A stretch of DNA of 64,000 nucleotides from Leishmania martiniquensis (lineage: Eukaryota; Euglenozoa; Kinetoplastea; Trypanosomatida; Trypanosomatidae), in the NCBI RefSeq assembly GCF_017916325.1, contig NC_090154.1:65001-129000 (forward strand), read 5' to 3'. The position numbers were made by a program, and so were the translations under genes. The first letter of the stretch is position 1, and every line of letters starts with the position of its first letter. Of this stretch, positions 62,035-64,000 are shown piece after piece. The notes under the pieces are model-generated. The model was given only the letters and a program-made list of their open reading frames with translations, had not been told where the DNA came from and searched no databases.

Positions 62035-62626
62035 GCGGCTGTTCATCCCTTTTTCATATAATCGCAAGCCCAACAGGCGATCATGCCCGTGGGGCAGCGT
62101 GGATAGAGGCGACGCCAATGACGACGGCGCGCTGTGGATGGAGGGGGGTGGCAGCGGCGAGGACGATCATAGGCTCGTCCGCGGCTTCTTACCTCTTTCC
62201 CCTTTCTCTCTCTCTTCGCCTGTTCGCACGCATACGCCTGCCCTCAACAGACTTCCGCATGCTATGCCCCCTCCTGTCATCCCTCTCTCTGCTGAATCTC
62301 TACCCTCCTCATCCAGCGTAACACGGTCGCTTTTCGTGCTTCTCACGAGAGCAGCAAAGGCATCCGCCTACCAATAGACCGTAGTGTAGCCCGACGGCCC
62401 CCCTGTTCGCTGTCTGGAGAGCCCTCCTCCCTCCCTTTCGCCCAATAGAGATTGTGTCTGCAGCGACGCGCATACGAGACAACACCAACTCACAACGCCA
62501 CGAGAAGGGCCCGCTCCCCCACACACACGAGGCACTCTCGTCTTGTTCTCTCTCGCTGTGACTCTGCATGGCCGACCAATTCTTTCTCGCGACGTGACAG
62601 GGTCCAAAGCGGAAGGTCATCTCAGA

Positions 62627-62656
62627 CTTGCTCTGCTTTCATTGCACAACACACAG
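62627..62656 (+). promoter_or_regulatory. Candidate trans-splice acceptor for IFT80
   Basis: A pyrimidine-rich run (about 62627-62643) is followed by AG at 62655-62656, 31 bases before the ATG at 62688. Confidence 0.35.
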
Positions 62657-62687
62657 ACACACACACACACATTCTCGAGGAGACGAG

Positions 62688-64000
62688 ATGCGGCTCGACA
62701 TCACGTCTGCAAAGGAGCGCCATAGCGAGGCGTGTACGACTGTCGCTGTCTCCCTAAACGGTGACATCATCAGCGGCAGCGACGACTTCACTGTTCGCCG
62801 ATGGAACGCCAATGGGGAAGCGCTGGGGGTGGTGAAGGAGTTTAAAAGCTGCGTGACCTTCCTAACATGGGTGCCGACGGCAGTGCGCAGTGCGCGTCTG
62901 GCCCGTGGCGCGGCTGCAGAGACGCGCGAGGGGCGTGACAATTGCCTTGTCGCGTGCGCCGATGGCAGCTTTTCCTTCCTGAACACGGCGAGCGGGCGCG
63001 TGGAGCGTACGATCGAGGCGCACGCGGGCAGCATTACGGCCGCTGTCTACGCCGCCGACGGCTCCTCCATCATTACGGCCGGCGAGGATGGGTGCGTGAA
63101 GGTATGGTCGCAAGCCGGCATCCCTCGCACAACTCTTGCCAACGCCGGTGGGTGCATCAACGCGCTCTGTTGGGGCACGAAGGCAACCGAGCTGGGCGGT
63201 GACTGTGTTCTGTATGCCGTGGGTAGCGACGTGGTGATCAAGCCTCTGAACCCCGCCATGAAAAAGCAAATCAAGTGGAAGGCGCACAACGGCGTAGTGC
63301 TCTGCGCCGACTGGTCGCGCATGAGCGGCATGATCGTGACGGGCGGCGAGGACGGGGTGTACAAGGTATGGGATCCATATGGCTGCAGCATCTTCGTTTC
63401 TGCCGCTGGAGAGCACCCCATCACGTCGGTGCGGTTTGCCGCTGATGGGGAGAGTTTCGCGGTCGGCTCCTTCATGAACGTGCGCGTGTGCGACAAGACC
63501 GGCTGGAGTCACTCGTACGAGCGCACCACCGAGGGCAGCGCCATGGCGCTGGACTGGATGCCAGATGGCACGCAAATGATCCTTGGCAACGGGACCGGGG
63601 CGCTCAGCATAGCGCAGATCGTTGACCGCAAGGTGAGTTGGGGGCCGTACACGGTGACACTCCTTGACAGCCGCCGACTCACCGTGCAGGACGTGGTCAA
63701 GGACACGGTGCAGGAAATCGAGCAGGCGGACAAGGTCATCAAGCTAGAGCTGGGCTGCGGCTACCTGGTCGTGTGCACGACAACGCAGTGCTGCTGCTAC
63801 CCCATGGACCGCTTGAACGCTCCCGTGCAATTCGATCTGCGCGACCCCGTCATCTCGATCCTCCTTGGGCCACACCAGTTTCTGCTAGCCGATTGCAATC
63901 AAGGGCCACAGGTGTACTCGTACGAGGGCCGCCAGATCAGTGTGCTGCGTCTCCAAGTCACGCTAAAGCCGGAGATCATGACGACAAACCTGCTCTCGCT
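62688..64000 (+). CDS. IFT80: IFT80, intraflagellar transport complex B subunit, partial (first 437 codons)
   Basis: ATG 62688 starts MRLDITSAKERHSEACTTVA, and the frame is open to the window edge, so the C-terminal half is missing. WD-repeat blades follow one another and match IFT80 closely in order. Examples are SGSDDFTVRRWNANGEALGV, ITAGEDGCVKVWSQAGIPR, VTGGEDGVYKVWDPYGCSIF and FAVGSFMNVRVCDKTGWSHS. The next stretch (WGPYTVTLLDSRRLTVQDVV) is the link to the second propeller. IFT80 belongs to the peripheral IFT-B2 part of the complex and is needed for flagellum assembly. The gene lies 1.5 kb downstream of IFT52, a B1 subunit, in the same polycistron. Confidence 0.95.
   Translation, partial: MRLDITSAKERHSEACTTVAVSLNGDIISGSDDFTVRRWNANGEALGVVKEFKSCVTFLTWVPTAVRSARLARGAAAETREGRDNCLVACADGSFSFLNTASGRVERTIEAHAGSITAAVYAADGSSIITAGEDGCVKVWSQAGIPRTTLANAGGCINALCWGTKATELGGDCVLYAVGSDVVIKPLNPAMKKQIKWKAHNGVVLCADWSRMSGMIVTGGEDGVYKVWDPYGCSIFVSAAGEHPITSVRFAADGESFAVGSFMNVRVCDKTGWSHSYERTTEGSAMALDWMPDGTQMILGNGTGALSIAQIVDRKVSWGPYTVTLLDSRRLTVQDVVKDTVQEIEQADKVIKLELGCGYLVVCTTTQCCCYPMDRLNAPVQFDLRDPVISILLGPHQFLLADCNQGPQVYSYEGRQISVLRLQVTLKPEIMTTNLLS

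Larger units (their letters stand above)
61186..62687. other. Intergenic region between IFT52 and IFT80
   Basis: A 1.5-kb spacer with a TA tract (61615-61627), a 15-bp inverted repeat (61983-62034) and a candidate splice acceptor near 62656. Plus-strand frames up to 281 codons (61216-62061) have no convincing protein character. Confidence 0.6.

Noticed and set aside
61216..62061. Plus-strand open frame of 281 codons between IFT52 and IFT80
   Set aside because: It runs through a TA tract, GT repeats and a CAG/CTG inverted repeat; composition is not protein-like.

Overview
The window reads as nuclear DNA of a trypanosomatid, most probably Leishmania or a close relative (Leishmaniinae). The reasons are intronless, GC3-rich genes all pointing the same way; long pyrimidine-rich intergenic stretches that fit coupled trans-splicing and polyadenylation; short interspersed repeats in 3' regions that resemble SIDER retroposons; and a gene set typical of a flagellated kinetoplastid. 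I cannot fix the species or chromosome from the sequence alone.

Layout. Bases 1-774 hold the 5' end of a gene on the minus strand. Bases 775-8086 are a 7.3-kb AT-richer divergent strand-switch region without a convincing gene; this is where two polycistronic units should start. A-runs dominate its left half and T-runs its right half, and two oligo-C tracts sit almost exactly at its midpoint. From 8087 to the end every gene is on the plus strand: a mitochondrial-looking protein, a GNL3/nucleostemin-like protein with a worn GTPase core, CEP104, a kinesin-14 with a VHS-GAT-like front end, a low-complexity protein with a C-terminal Cys/His cluster, an EHD-like GTPase without an EH domain, a large unrecognised gene whose 5' third is broken by frame changes, two related U-box plus CCCH-finger proteins, a GDT1/TMEM165-type cation transporter, IFT52, and the 5' part of IFT80.

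Intergenic DNA. Spacers are long (1.4 to 8 kb). Two repeat families lie in sense orientation downstream of genes: family A (19717-20184, 49503-49970, truncated at 53807-54146) and family B (about 18945-19490 and 57570-58125). Several perfect stem-loops occur, the strongest a 26-bp inverted repeat downstream of the EHD-like gene (40202-40293). Four TA microsatellites and three C-rich tracts with G-quadruplex potential on the minus strand are also present.

How the genes work together. Trypanosomatid polycistrons are not operons in the bacterial sense, yet this one is rich in cytoskeletal and ciliary genes (CEP104, kinesin-14, IFT52, IFT80). Regulation should be mainly post-transcriptional, through 3' regions; the repeats and hairpins there are the natural candidates for it.
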